A DNA stretch of 64,000 nt from Sphingosinicella sp942492965 (GCA_942492965.1 OW818656.1:248001-312000); one strand, 5' to 3'. Shown: positions 17,702-26,904, numbered from the stretch's first letter. Program-made: numbers and translations. Notes: a model not told the origin generated them from the letters alone.

Positions 17702-19786
17702 TCAAGCGGCGCGGGCGCGCTGCCAGTTTTCCACGAACCCCGGAAGGTCGCCGAGCGCGAGCGGCGGGCTGCACAGATAGCCCTGATACCAGTTGCAACC
17801 TTCGCGCACGAGCGTTTCGAGCTGGCTCTCGGTTTCCACCCCCTCCGCGACGACGACCATGCCGAGCGAACGCGCCATATCGACGACCCCGCGCACGATC
17901 ACGCGGTCGCGCGTCGAGCCCGAGAGATCGGTGACGAGCTTCTTGTCGACCTTGAGGATATCGAGCGGCAGTGACTTCAGGTAGGCGAGCGACGAGTAGC
18001 CGGTGCCGAAATCGTCGATGGCAACACTGATGCCGCGCTGGCGGAGCTTGGAGAGGATTTCGGACGCGTGCTCCAGATCCTCGACGAGACCGCCCTCGGT
18101 GACCTCAAGCGTCAGCCGCGCGGCCGGGAAGTGGCTGTCGGCGAGCGATTCCACGACGATACGCTCGAAATCGGCCGCGCGCATGTCCGCCGCCGTGACG
18201 TTGATCGAGAGCCTGAGATCGCGCAAATGCTCGGGCCACGCCGCCGCTTCGCTGCACGCCTGACGCATGATCTGCTCGCCGAGCCGCGTGCCGAACTCGG
18301 CGCGCTCGGCGATTGCGAACAGCGTTTCGGCGGGCAGCACGCCGTAGAGCGGATGCTCCCAGCGTACCAGCGCTTCGACGCCCACGATGCGGTTGGTGAC
18401 GATATCGACCTGCGGCTGATAGAGCAGGCTGAGGCCGCGCCGTTCGGCCGCGGCGCGCAGGTCCGCCTCCAGACTGGCGAAGCGCGCCGGGTTGCCGTGC
18501 TCGTCGGAGAGGAAGACCTGGAAGCTGTTCGGGTCGAGCTCCTTCGCACTGGAGAGCGCGGCGCTCGCGCGCTGGAACAGCTCGTCCGCAGTCGTTACCT
18601 CCTCGTCGCTCGCGGCGATGCCGAGACGGCACGACAGGTGGATGACGCGCCCGCCGACGATGAACGGCTTCTCGAAGCCCTTGCCGATGCGCTGGCTGAA
18701 GAACACAGCCTGATTGAGCGTGATCGGTCCCGCAAAGGCGACGGCGAACTCGGCGCCGCCCAGACGCGCGGGAAGTTCGCTTTCGGCGGTCTGATCGTTC
18801 AGAAGACGGCGCAAGCGGCGGCCCACGGCCTGCAGCAGCGAATCCGCAACCGCGCGGCCATAGGCGGCGTTCACCTGATCGAAGCGGCTGATCGCGAACA
18901 TCACGACGATGCACGCGGGGTTGTGCCCGGCGCGCGTGTTCAGCTTTTCATCCACCCACACGCGGGCGTGGCGGAGGTTCGCAAGGCCGGTCAGCGTGTC
19001 GAAATGCGCGGAAAGGCGACGTTCGATCAGCGTGGAATCAAGATCCTCGACCGTGGCGGTGAGCCCGATCACACTGCCGGCGGCATCGCGCGTCGGCCGT
19101 ATGTGGTGAACATAGGTGTGCGGCCGCCCATCGAGAACGAGGCGGTGCTCGACCTCGCCGGGGATGCCCGCCTGCCAGATGCGGCGGACGGCGCGGCGTG
19201 CCTGCGCCCGCGCACGCCGATCGAGCCGCAGGAAGGCATCGTCGAGCGAAAGCCGGTCGGTGTGCGGCGGATCGCCGATGAGCAGCGCGAGCGGCGGGCC
19301 GATGCGGACGAAATCGTCGCCCACGCTCCATTCCCAGCGCGCCGTGCCGCCGATCGAGGCCTGCGCGGAGGCCACGGCCGCCTCGGCGCTCGTCTTCTGC
19401 ATCCGCCGGATCGAGCGCTCGACGAAACGCAGCGACTGACCGAGTTCGGACGCGCCGAACGGGCTGATCAGATAGTGCGTGGCGCCCGCCGTATAGACAT
19501 CGCCAAGCGCGGCTGCGTCGCTGCGCGACAAGAGCACCAGAAGGCCGCCCCGCCGCTCCTGCACCGCCTGCGCAAGCTGCTCGACCTGCTGGAGGCCCCG
19601 CTGCAGCGCGCCGCGCGCGTCGACGATGGCAATGAGCGCTTCCGACGCGGCATAGCGACGGGCGGCATCGTCGGGCCGGAGGCTGACGATAACCGGGCGT
19701 CCTGTCGCCTCAATGGCATCCTGCGCTTCGCGCCGGTAGCGGAATGAGGCGAGAAAGACGGGCGCGGAAAGCGATGAGCCGTGCAT
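17702..19786 (-). CDS. GGDEF-EAL c-di-GMP phosphodiesterase with N-terminal receiver-like and PAS regions
   Basis: This 694-residue cytoplasmic protein has an N-terminal receiver-like region, a PAS-like fold (GTARWEWS to ATVEDLD, about 145-255), a GGDEF domain with GGAEF in place of GGDEF (about 260-420) and an EAL domain (about 440-690). The EAL catalytic residues all appear present: EALVRW, LSINVTAADM, LEVTEGG, IDDFGTGYSS, LKVDKK, VAEGVET and YQGYL. It should therefore hydrolyse c-di-GMP, while the GGDEF domain may be inactive or regulatory. It lies upstream of, and on the same strand as, the PopA-like gene, 66 bases apart. Confidence 0.9.
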   Translation of the reverse strand: MHGSSLSAPVFLASFRYRREAQDAIEATGRPVIVSLRPDDAARRYAASEALIAIVDARGALQRGLQQVEQLAQAVQERRGGLLVLLSRSDAAALGDVYTAGATHYLISPFGASELGQSLRFVERSIRRMQKTSAEAAVASAQASIGGTARWEWSVGDDFVRIGPPLALLIGDPPHTDRLSLDDAFLRLDRRARAQARRAVRRIWQAGIPGEVEHRLVLDGRPHTYVHHIRPTRDAAGSVIGLTATVEDLDSTLIERRLSAHFDTLTGLANLRHARVWVDEKLNTRAGHNPACIVVMFAISRFDQVNAAYGRAVADSLLQAVGRRLRRLLNDQTAESELPARLGGAEFAVAFAGPITLNQAVFFSQRIGKGFEKPFIVGGRVIHLSCRLGIAASDEEVTTADELFQRASAALSSAKELDPNSFQVFLSDEHGNPARFASLEADLRAAAERRGLSLLYQPQVDIVTNRIVGVEALVRWEHPLYGVLPAETLFAIAERAEFGTRLGEQIMRQACSEAAAWPEHLRDLRLSINVTAADMRAADFERIVVESLADSHFPAARLTLEVTEGGLVEDLEHASEILSKLRQRGISVAIDDFGTGYSSLAYLKSLPLDILKVDKKLVTDLSGSTRDRVIVRGVVDMARSLGMVVVAEGVETESQLETLVREGCNWYQGYLCSPPLALGDLPGFVENWQRARAA

Positions 19787-19908
19787 TTCACCTCGTGTGG
19801 AAACAGCAGCGCCTGTAACACTATCACGACGCCCTGCAAAGGCCAGCGCCGCGCACCATCACGGCAAACCTTGCCGCCCGCCCCCGGCACGACTAACTCT
19901 GGAGGACG

Positions 19909-20934
19909 ATGCAGGACGAAAGCGTAGAGACGGCCGGGCAAAACCCGCTGATCGACCCCTTCGGGCGAGCGGTGACGTACCTGCGCGTCTCCGTGACCGA
20001 TCGCTGCGATTTTCGCTGCACCTACTGCATGGCGGAAACCATGCAGTTCCTGCCGAAGTCCGAAGTGCTGAGCCTGGAAGAGATCGACCGCATCGCGTCC
20101 GCCTTCATCCGGCGCGGCGTGCGCAAGGTGCGGCTGACAGGCGGCGAACCGCTGGTGCGACGCGGCATCGCGAGCCTTGTCGACTCGCTCGCGCGGCATC
20201 TGGGGCGGGGTCTCGAGGAACTGACGCTCACCACCAACGGCAACCAGCTTGCCAAGCACGCCGAAGCGCTCGCAGCCGCAGGCGTGCGCCGCGTGAACGT
20301 GAGCCTCGACACGCTCGACGCTGACCGCTTCCGCCGCATCACGCGCTGGGGCGAGCTGCCGCGCGTGCTGGACGGCATCGCCGCCGCAAAGGCCGCCGGG
20401 CTCGCGATCAAGATCAACACCGTGGCGCTGCGCGGCATCAACGAGGACGAACTCGGCGACATGGCGGCGTGGTGCGGACGCGAAGGCCACGACCTCACCT
20501 TCATCGAGACGATGCCCATGGGCGAGATCGACGAAGACCGCACCGACCACTACCTGCCGCTTTCGCTCGTGCGCGCAGAGCTTGCGAAGCGCTTCACGTT
20601 CCGGCCCACCGATTATGTGACGGGCGGCCCCGCGCGCTACGTGGAGGTCGCAGAGACGGGCCGCAGGATCGGCTTCATCACCCCCCTCACCCACAATTTC
20701 TGCGAAAGCTGCAACCGCGTGCGGCTGACCGCAACAGGACGCCTCTACATGTGCCTAGGGCAGGAGGACAGCGCCGACCTCCGCGCCGCCGTGCGCCGCT
20801 CGCCCTGCGACGCGGACCTTGACGCCGCGATCGCCGAGGCGATCACACGCAAGCCCAAGGGCCACGATTTCGTCATCGGACGCGGCGGCCCCCGCGCCGC
20901 CGTCCCCCGCCACATGAGCGTGACCGGCGGATGA
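19909..20934 (+). CDS. moaA: GTP 3',8-cyclase (molybdenum cofactor synthesis)
   Basis: This 341-residue radical-SAM enzyme makes the first intermediate of molybdopterin from GTP. The SAM cluster motif C33-x3-C37-x2-C40 (in VTDRCDFRCTYC), the KVRLTGGEPLVRRG motif and the second-cluster cysteines in CESCNRVRLTATGRLYMCLG are present. The last dozen residues lack the usual double-glycine ending in an obvious form; the tail ends PRHMSVTGG, which does finish GG. GGAGG lies just before the ATG. It overlaps nadK by four bases (ATGA). Confidence 0.96.
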   Translation: MQDESVETAGQNPLIDPFGRAVTYLRVSVTDRCDFRCTYCMAETMQFLPKSEVLSLEEIDRIASAFIRRGVRKVRLTGGEPLVRRGIASLVDSLARHLGRGLEELTLTTNGNQLAKHAEALAAAGVRRVNVSLDTLDADRFRRITRWGELPRVLDGIAAAKAAGLAIKINTVALRGINEDELGDMAAWCGREGHDLTFIETMPMGEIDEDRTDHYLPLSLVRAELAKRFTFRPTDYVTGGPARYVEVAETGRRIGFITPLTHNFCESCNRVRLTATGRLYMCLGQEDSADLRAAVRRSPCDADLDAAIAEAITRKPKGHDFVIGRGGPRAAVPRHMSVTGG

Positions 20935-21713
20935 ACGACAAGCTGCCCGGCAAGGTGGCGCTCGCCATCTCGCCCACCCCCGCCGCCCGCGAGGCTGCGG
21001 CCGCGATCCTGCCGCTCTACGACTGGGCGAGCGAAGCGGAGGCCGACATCATCCTCGCGCTCGGCGGCGACGGCTTCATGCTGCAGACGCTGCACGCCGT
21101 GCTCCATCGGCGGCGGCCCGCAAGCGTCTTCGGCATGAACCGCGGCACGGTCGGTTTCCTGATGAACGAATACAGCCCGGACGGCATCGCCGAACGCATC
21201 GCCAACGCGCGTGCGTTCAAGCTGCACCCGCTGCAGATGGACGCGCGCACGATCAGCGGCGACCGCATCGTTTCCCCCGCGATCAACGAAGTCTCGCTGC
21301 TGAGAGAGACGCGACAGGCCGCGAAGATCGAGATCACCATCGACGGGCGCGTGCGCATGTCCGAGCTCACCTGCGACGGCGTGCTGGTGGCGACGCCCGC
21401 GGGCTCGACCGCCTATAACCTTTCGGCGAACGGCCCGATCCTGCCGCTCCAGTCCGACCTCCTCGCGCTGACGCCGATCAGCCCCTTCCGCCCCCGCCGC
21501 TGGCGCGGCGCGCTGATCCCCGACGCATCGGTGGTGGAATTCAGGATGCTGGAGGCCGGAAAGCGCCCCGTTAGCGCGGTCGCCGACCAGCTCGAGGTGC
21601 GCGATGTGGACGTCGTGCGCATCAGCACCGACCGCTCGATCACGCTGGAGTTGCTGTTCGATCCCGAATATGCGCTCGACGACCGCATCACGATGGAACA
21701 GTTCCTCACCTGA
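20931..21713 (+). CDS. nadK: NAD kinase
   Basis: This 260-residue cytoplasmic kinase phosphorylates NAD to NADP. It has the GGDG motif (G45-G48, in LALGGDGFMLQTLH), the GMNRGTVGFLMNEY strand, and the nucleotide-binding DGVLVATPAGSTAYNLSANGPILPL segment. Length is typical of short proteobacterial NAD kinases. It is translationally coupled to moaA. It is the last protein gene before the tRNA. Confidence 0.96.
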   Translation: MNDKLPGKVALAISPTPAAREAAAAILPLYDWASEAEADIILALGGDGFMLQTLHAVLHRRRPASVFGMNRGTVGFLMNEYSPDGIAERIANARAFKLHPLQMDARTISGDRIVSPAINEVSLLRETRQAAKIEITIDGRVRMSELTCDGVLVATPAGSTAYNLSANGPILPLQSDLLALTPISPFRPRRWRGALIPDASVVEFRMLEAGKRPVSAVADQLEVRDVDVVRISTDRSITLELLFDPEYALDDRITMEQFLT

Positions 21714-21751
21714 GCGCGACCGGGGCGCGGCCCCCGCTGTGCATTCCGGGC

Positions 21752-21780
21752 TTGGCAGCCGAAATTTCCGCTGATATACG
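21752..21780 (+). promoter_or_regulatory. Promoter of tRNA-Asn
   Basis: TTGGCA (21752-21757), a 17-base spacer and TATACG (21775-21780) end 17 bases before the mature tRNA. Spacing and boxes are close to the sigma70 consensus. Confidence 0.65.
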
Positions 21781-21797
21781 CCGCCGCCTGACACCGT

Positions 21798-21872
21798 TCC
21801 CCGGTAGCTCAGCGGTAGAGCATCCGACTGTTAATCGGACGGCCGCCTGTTCGAATCAGGCCCGGGGAGCCA
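21798..21872 (+). tRNA. tRNA-Asn (anticodon GTT)
   Basis: This 75-base cloverleaf has acceptor stem TCCCCGG with CCGGGGA, a D-arm with AGCTCAGCGGTAGAGC, anticodon stem TCCGA/TCGGA around loop CTGTTAA (anticodon GTT), and a T-arm with GTTCGAATC. The 3' CCA is encoded. It marks the point after which gene content changes from housekeeping to catabolic, and tRNA 3' ends are common integration sites. No integrase and no second copy of the tRNA end was seen in the window. Confidence 0.97.
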
Positions 21873-21928
21873 CTCCTTTTCCTGACATGAGTAGCGCCGG
21901 ACCCTGCGCCCGATCGGCCCTGAGCGGT

Positions 21929-22159
21929 TTAGGCAGCCGCTTTGAGCGCGTCGAGCCGCTTCAGGCAGAGTTCTGCGGTGAGGCCGCGTAGCACTTCAAC
22001 ATGACCACCGATCCAAGCCAACTCTTCCGCGGTGATGCGGTAGTGCCGTGAGTAGCGCTGCTTTCACATAGGCCGCGCGGAACCTGAAGTGCGTGGCGCC
22101 CCGCGAAGCCCGGGCTCCATGTCCGGGGTCGGTTCGTGTTGTGCGTCTTCGGGCCGCAT
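21929..22159 (-). pseudogene. Small broken gene with one in-frame stop, next to tRNA-Asn
   Basis: A 77-codon minus-strand frame runs from ATG at 22159 to TAA at 21929 and is interrupted only by TGA at 22064-22066 (codon 32). After the stop it reads KQRYSRHYRITAEELAWIGG and ends CLKRLDALKAAA, a protein-like, helix-rich sequence. The first part is low-complexity and proline-rich. I do not recognise the family. It could be a decayed gene of an integrated element or the true C-terminal piece of a shorter gene. Confidence that it once coded is moderate. Confidence 0.4.
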
Positions 22160-22485
22160 AACGTGTTCAACAGACATCGGTGCAGGGTGGTTATTTTTCG
22201 GCAAGATGTAATCTGCAGCGATCAAGAGAATTCCTTCGCAGTGGCAAGCTGCGCGATAGCACGCGCGCCATCTCCGTCAGAAAATTCCTATTAAAAACAA
22301 TTTGTAAGGCGAACGTGGCTGCTTTCACGAATGACGTGCGGCTTATTCGTCACGGCAGCAAGGGTGTGCTTGCAGACCATCGCGCGTGGCATATAGTTAG
22401 CAATAACAACTATATTTTGAAGGGCAGCTATGCGGGCGCATAGGGCTGACCAGACGCGAGACTTGCACGCACGAGAGGATCATCG
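22160..22485. other. Gene-free, AT-richer stretch upstream of the catabolic region
   Basis: These 326 bases carry no convincing gene. The segment 22190-22440 is visibly richer in A and T than its surroundings. An 87-codon plus-strand frame (22180-22443) has no good ribosome binding site or recognisable motif. The only structured signal is the MarR-type palindrome at 22391-22415. Confidence 0.6.
22391..22415. promoter_or_regulatory. MarR-type palindromic operator upstream of the MmgE/PrpD operon
   Basis: ATATAGTT at 22391-22398 and AACTATAT at 22408-22415 are perfect inverted repeats around a nine-base centre. Size and AT-rich character fit MarR-family sites, and a MarR gene lies in the operon 70 bases downstream. 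The right arm could overlap a -10 box (TATATT). It probably serves autoregulation. Confidence 0.5.
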
Positions 22486-23892
22486 ATGGATAACGGAATG
22501 AATACCGAGACCGTCGCGCGAATGCTTGCCACCTATACGGCACAGTTTTCCGCAGCAGACCTGCCAGACCCCACGCTAAAGCAGGCACGCCTCATCTTGC
22601 TCGACACCCTGGGCTGTGCGATCGGCGGACTGGGCTGTGATGCCGCGCGTATCCTGGAAGAGACCATCGCCGATCTCGGCGGCAACGCCGAAGCAACGGT
22701 CATCGGCAGCGGGCAAAAGACGAGCGTGCTCAACGCGACCGCCGTCAACTGCGCGCTGGTTCGCTATCTCGACTGCAATGACGGCTATATGGTCATCACG
22801 CCGAAAGGGGTTACGGGCGGGCACCCGAGCGACGTGATTCCGATGATCCTGGCGCTTGCGGAGCGTCAGAGCACGAGTGGGCTTGATCTGCTTGCGACGA
22901 TCATTCTCGCCTATCAGCTGTACGGGCGGCTGGGGGAATGCGAGCAGGCGCCGCTCGCGACGCACGGCTGGTCGATTGAGACGAAATGCCCCCTCTTCAC
23001 CCCTCTCGTGGCCGGAAGACTTCTGGGTCTGACCATCGACCAGCTTGAGCAGGCTGTCGGCATCTCGGGAACCCACGGGATGGTGCTGGGCATTCTCGAC
23101 ACCGATGGCGAGGAGTATGGCATGACCAAGAACATCCGCTTCGCGCGAACCGCCCAGCAGGGCATCATGGCCGCTTATCAGGCGAAGCGCGGCTTCACCG
23201 GAACGCGGCGCGTCATCGAAGGCCATTACGGATGGCGCGAAGTCATCATGGGTGATGATTTCAATCTGGATCGACTGAAACTGGATGCGGCCGAGGTCGG
23301 CTATGCGATCGACCGGACCTTTATCAAGCAGTTCAGCGCCGACGGCACGCAGCTCGGCCACCTGAGCGCGACCTATCAGCTCGTCACCCAGCACGACATC
23401 CGACCCGAGGACGTGGAATCGGTTTCCATCCGCTGCACCCGGCGCTGCGCCGTCCACTGCGGCGGACCGGAAAAGGAAAATCCGACGACCAAGGAGCTTG
23501 CCGATCACAGCGTGTATTACACGACTGCGGCAATCATCACACACAGGGCGCTGGGGCCGGCGCAATACACATCCGACGTACTGTTCGACCCCGGCATCCG
23601 CGCACTTATGAAGAGAGTAACGCTGGAGCCGGATGCCGAACTGGATCGCTTCGGCGCCGCCGGTGTCAGCGAGATCACTCTCAAATCAGGCGAAAAGCTG
23701 CGCAAGCTGGTTGAATATCCGCGAGGCCACGTCGGCAATCCGATGACTGAGGCAGAGATCATCCACAAATTCCGCGCAATGGTGGAGCCGATTGCGGGGA
23801 AGAATGTCGCTGATCGGATTGAACGGGAAGTTATGCAACTGCAAGATGCGAAGGACATTTCCCCGCTGATGCAAGCCCTTGTTTTGCATTGA
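22486..23892 (+). CDS. MmgE/PrpD family protein
   Basis: This 468-residue protein of the 2-methylcitrate dehydratase/aconitate decarboxylase superfamily usually dehydrates or isomerises hydroxy-acids. It opens with the helical ARMLATYTAQFSAADLPDP region and the LILLDTLGCAIGGLG motif, and has YLDCNDGY, HPSDVIPMILA and the C-terminal VEYPRGHVGNPMTEAEI stretch, all typical. It lacks a propionate operon around it, so a role in the local pathway is more likely than in methylcitrate breakdown. It is first in a four-gene plus-strand run with a MarR regulator, a HIBADH-type dehydrogenase and an MFS transporter. Confidence 0.88.
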   Translation: MDNGMNTETVARMLATYTAQFSAADLPDPTLKQARLILLDTLGCAIGGLGCDAARILEETIADLGGNAEATVIGSGQKTSVLNATAVNCALVRYLDCNDGYMVITPKGVTGGHPSDVIPMILALAERQSTSGLDLLATIILAYQLYGRLGECEQAPLATHGWSIETKCPLFTPLVAGRLLGLTIDQLEQAVGISGTHGMVLGILDTDGEEYGMTKNIRFARTAQQGIMAAYQAKRGFTGTRRVIEGHYGWREVIMGDDFNLDRLKLDAAEVGYAIDRTFIKQFSADGTQLGHLSATYQLVTQHDIRPEDVESVSIRCTRRCAVHCGGPEKENPTTKELADHSVYYTTAAIITHRALGPAQYTSDVLFDPGIRALMKRVTLEPDAELDRFGAAGVSEITLKSGEKLRKLVEYPRGHVGNPMTEAEIIHKFRAMVEPIAGKNVADRIEREVMQLQDAKDISPLMQALVLH

Positions 23893-23960
23893 TGCCGTCA
23901 CTTTTGCCGATACGGTCTCGGTTGCAACCTGGATCGGCAATGCTATCGTCAGGAGGCAAG

Positions 23961-24470
23961 ATGGTCGGCCGTTCGCAAGGACAGATGCAGGTCAGGTTCG
24001 AAAAGGTGGACGCACAGGAATCCGACGCCGAACCGGAATTGTCGGAGAGCGATCTCGACCTCCGACGACTGGCAGGCCTTATCCGGACAACGGTGATCCC
24101 GTTTGCCAGACAGCTTCGCCAAGGCGATTTCACGCCGACCCAGTCCTCCATCATCGGCACGATTGACCGGCTCCAACCGGTGACGATGGGCGATCTGGCC
24201 ACGGCGGAGAAGCTGTCGCTCCCCGTCGTGAGTCGGATCATCACGCGCCTCGAAAGCGCGGGTCTCGTGGTCCGCAACGTGCGAAAGGATGACCGGCGCG
24301 CGCAATGGATCAGTCTCAGCGATCAGTTCAAAGCCGAGCTTAGGCGAAGCCGCGCAGCACGGAACGATGCCTTGGCCTTGCATCTGGCCCGTTTATCCGC
24401 CGCCGAGATCGCAACATTGAGGGACGCCGTGCCGCTGCTGCAGAGGCTGATGTCGGACGGAGTATCGTAA
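23961..24470 (+). CDS. MarR family transcriptional regulator
   Basis: This 169-residue dimeric winged-helix regulator has a central domain with MGDLATAEKLSLPVVSRIITRLESAGLV, then VRKDDRRAQWISLSD forming the wing, the usual MarR layout. The open frame starts earlier (23889), but AGGAGG seven bases before the ATG at 23961 decides this start. The N-terminal 35 residues are acidic and longer than in typical MarR proteins. It is likely to repress its own operon through the palindrome at 22391-22415, with a pathway intermediate as inducer; that is inference. Confidence 0.88.
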   Translation: MVGRSQGQMQVRFEKVDAQESDAEPELSESDLDLRRLAGLIRTTVIPFARQLRQGDFTPTQSSIIGTIDRLQPVTMGDLATAEKLSLPVVSRIITRLESAGLVVRNVRKDDRRAQWISLSDQFKAELRRSRAARNDALALHLARLSAAEIATLRDAVPLLQRLMSDGVS

Positions 24471-24627
24471 CCAAGCGTTCCCGACACCAGCACATATGGC
24501 GATTGATGGCCCTGCTTCTCCAATCGCTCGATCTGAAACTTACCCCCCGGCCAAATGCAGCTTTAGGGTCAATGCCTTCAGCTCACTTGCCAACTCTTTC
24601 CATTCGTCTTGCCAGGAGATCAGGATC

Positions 24628-25506
24628 GTGAGTCACATCAAAGTAGGATTTATCGGCCTAGGAAACATGGGCGAAGGCATGGCGCACAATCTTGCCGTCA
24701 AGGGCTTCGCGCTCACGGTATTCGATGTACGTGAAGAACCGCTCGCCAGGCTACGAAGCGAGGGTGCGGCAGTCGTTTCGACCTGCGCCGAAGTCGGCAG
24801 CCGCAGCGACATACTGTGCGTCGCAGTGTTTGACGACAAGCAGATCGAGCAGGTGATTTTCGGTTCCGAAACCGATTCAGGGGCGCTCGGCGCCATGCCT
24901 GACGGAGGGCTCATCATCCTCCATCCCACGACCGAGCCCTCGGTCGTCGCCAAGGTGGCCGCCGCCGCCGCGAAGAAGGATATCGCGGTCATCGATGCGC
25001 CCATGACAGGCGGCGGCGGAATCGCTGCAGAGGCTGGAGCCTTGATCTTCATGGTCGGCGGCGAGACCGAAGATGTGGAGCGCGCGCGACCGGTACTGGA
25101 TGCCATGGCGGCGACGGTGTTTCACGTCGGCCCCCTCGGCGCGGGGCAGGCCGCCAAGATCGTGAACAACTTCCTCGGCGTATCAAACACGATCCTGCTG
25201 CGGGAAGCGCTGCGACTTGCAAACAGCGCGGGCATCGCGGAAGATCAGATGCTGGAGATCGTCAACTTCGGCAACATCGCGGCCGGCGCGAGTTGGTGCT
25301 CGCAAAACTGGTCGCGCATCAAACAGCAGGAAGCAACCTACACGACCGGGCGGCGCGGCATGGTCGCGATGGCAACGAAGGACATGAAACTCGCGCATGG
25401 ATTGGCCAGATCCGGCCAGGTCGCGACACCAACGCTGGATGCCCTGGTCACGGTCAGTCTACCCGATCTTGCCCGATCGGGTTTGACCGACAACGGCATC
25501 GACTAG
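24628..25506 (+). CDS. NAD(P)-dependent oxidoreductase, 3-hydroxyisobutyrate dehydrogenase family
   Basis: This 292-residue beta-hydroxyacid dehydrogenase has an N-terminal Rossmann domain with GFIGLGNMGEGMA, the substrate-loop IDAPMTGGG near residue 120 and the catalytic lysine in GAGQAAKIVNN. The C-terminal helical domain follows at normal length. GTG at 24628 with AGGAG nine bases upstream gives the family start; the open frame upstream has no family-like sequence. It would oxidise a 3-hydroxyacid or reduce a semialdehyde. It is followed three bases later by an MFS transporter. Confidence 0.88.
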   Translation: MSHIKVGFIGLGNMGEGMAHNLAVKGFALTVFDVREEPLARLRSEGAAVVSTCAEVGSRSDILCVAVFDDKQIEQVIFGSETDSGALGAMPDGGLIILHPTTEPSVVAKVAAAAAKKDIAVIDAPMTGGGGIAAEAGALIFMVGGETEDVERARPVLDAMAATVFHVGPLGAGQAAKIVNNFLGVSNTILLREALRLANSAGIAEDQMLEIVNFGNIAAGASWCSQNWSRIKQQEATYTTGRRGMVAMATKDMKLAHGLARSGQVATPTLDALVTVSLPDLARSGLTDNGID

Positions 25507-25509
25507 CTG

Positions 25510-26904
25510 ATGCGGCAGATAGCGGAGACGGAAGCGACGGCCCCGTATCAGGCAAGAAAAACGCCCGATATCGAGGCCACGTCGATAACGGCGTGGGTAA
25601 CGCTTGCTGTTCTCCTCATCTTCTATCTGATCTCCTCGGTCGACAAGCAGATGGTGGCGCTGGCCATCGTTCCGATGGGCCAGTCGCTGAACCTTGAGGA
25701 CAGTGAACTCGGCTTGTTAGCCGGTGGCGCCTTCGGAATTCCCTATACGATAACGGTTCTTGCCTCCGGCTGGCTGCTCGACCGTTATTCCAAGCGACTG
25801 ATCCTGCTGATCGCGGTATTCGGTTGGTCGGTTGCGGCGATGGCGACGGGGATCGCCACCACCTATGAGCAACTCATCCTGGCGCGCGCGATCGTGGGAA
25901 TAGGTGAGGGCTTTCTGCCCCCGGCCGGGCTCGCGCTGATCGCGGCGGTGTTCCCGCGTCACCGCGTCGCGATGGCAACCAGCATTTTCTTCGCGGGAGC
26001 CAACATCGGCGTGATGGTCGCTCTCTCGCTGGGAGGGCTGGTCATCCACTGGCTTAACCAGCAAGGAGGCATCGCGCTTCCGTTCCTCGGCCATTTACCG
26101 CCTTGGCGGGCAACCTTCGTGCTCACTGCCTTCCCAGGGTTGGCGCTGGCGTTCCTGGCGCTGGCCATCAACGCCAGGGCATCGCAATCGCGACCCAGGC
26201 CCGCAATGATCGTAGGTGATGGTTCGCCCGACAACACCAACAGCTATGCCGCTTACTTCAAAAAACGCTCCCGGCTGATCCTGTGCCACAGCATTGCATT
26301 CGGCACGTTGTCGTCCGCCTGCATCGCAGTCATGCTCTGGTCACCCGCCTATCTCGAACGGAATTTCGAGTGGAACCCGGGGCGGGTCGGCTTGACGCTT
26401 GCGGTCGGCTCGGGCGCCGGGGCGCTGGCAAGCGTCCTCTGGGGCACATTGAGCGACCGACTCCTGCGATCGGGCCGACGTGACGCGCCCTATATCCTGT
26501 ATTCCGCCATCTGCGCGCTCTGCATTCCGCTTGCGATCGTCTCGTTCAGTTTCGCCGGCCCCGCCATGTTCTTTGCGTTCTATCTGGTGACGTCCGCGCT
26601 CCTCTTCGGATGCGGCGGCATGACGTCGGCGATGCAACTTTCAACACCGCCTCAATTCCGCGCGCGGGTATTGGGGCTCCAGACAATGTCCGCGGGTGTG
26701 TTCGGACTCGTACTCGCCCCCGCGCTCGTTCCCGCCATCGCCCAATACGGCTTCCAGAATCCGCTGGCGATCGGACATTCGCTTTCGGTCGTCATTGCGG
26801 TCAACCTTTTGCTGACGATCGCCCTGCTTCTTTTCACACGCAATGCACTCAGGACCGCCGTTCTGGAGTTCGAGCAGAGCGAAAAGCAACCGAGCGTGCC
26901 CTGA
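25510..26904 (+). CDS. MFS transporter
   Basis: This 464-residue inner-membrane carrier has about 12 predicted membrane helices. The first helix is WVTLAVLLIFYLISSVDKQMVALAIVPMG, and GWLLDRYSKR at the loop 2-3 position is the MFS signature. SDRLLRSGRRD after helix 8 is the second copy. A hydrophilic central loop lies near residues 220-245. The Spinster/ACS-type look suggests import of an organic acid. The gene follows the dehydrogenase almost without a gap, so the two are co-transcribed. Confidence 0.9.
   Translation: MRQIAETEATAPYQARKTPDIEATSITAWVTLAVLLIFYLISSVDKQMVALAIVPMGQSLNLEDSELGLLAGGAFGIPYTITVLASGWLLDRYSKRLILLIAVFGWSVAAMATGIATTYEQLILARAIVGIGEGFLPPAGLALIAAVFPRHRVAMATSIFFAGANIGVMVALSLGGLVIHWLNQQGGIALPFLGHLPPWRATFVLTAFPGLALAFLALAINARASQSRPRPAMIVGDGSPDNTNSYAAYFKKRSRLILCHSIAFGTLSSACIAVMLWSPAYLERNFEWNPGRVGLTLAVGSGAGALASVLWGTLSDRLLRSGRRDAPYILYSAICALCIPLAIVSFSFAGPAMFFAFYLVTSALLFGCGGMTSAMQLSTPPQFRARVLGLQTMSAGVFGLVLAPALVPAIAQYGFQNPLAIGHSLSVVIAVNLLLTIALLLFTRNALRTAVLEFEQSEKQPSVP

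Noticed and set aside
18068..19747. 559-codon plus-strand frame opposite the GGDEF-EAL gene
   Set aside because: The opposite strand shows full EAL catalytic motifs; this frame is a GC-driven shadow.
22180..22443. 87-codon plus-strand frame in the gap before the MmgE/PrpD gene
   Set aside because: No ribosome binding site and no protein-like motif, and it runs through the MarR-type palindrome.
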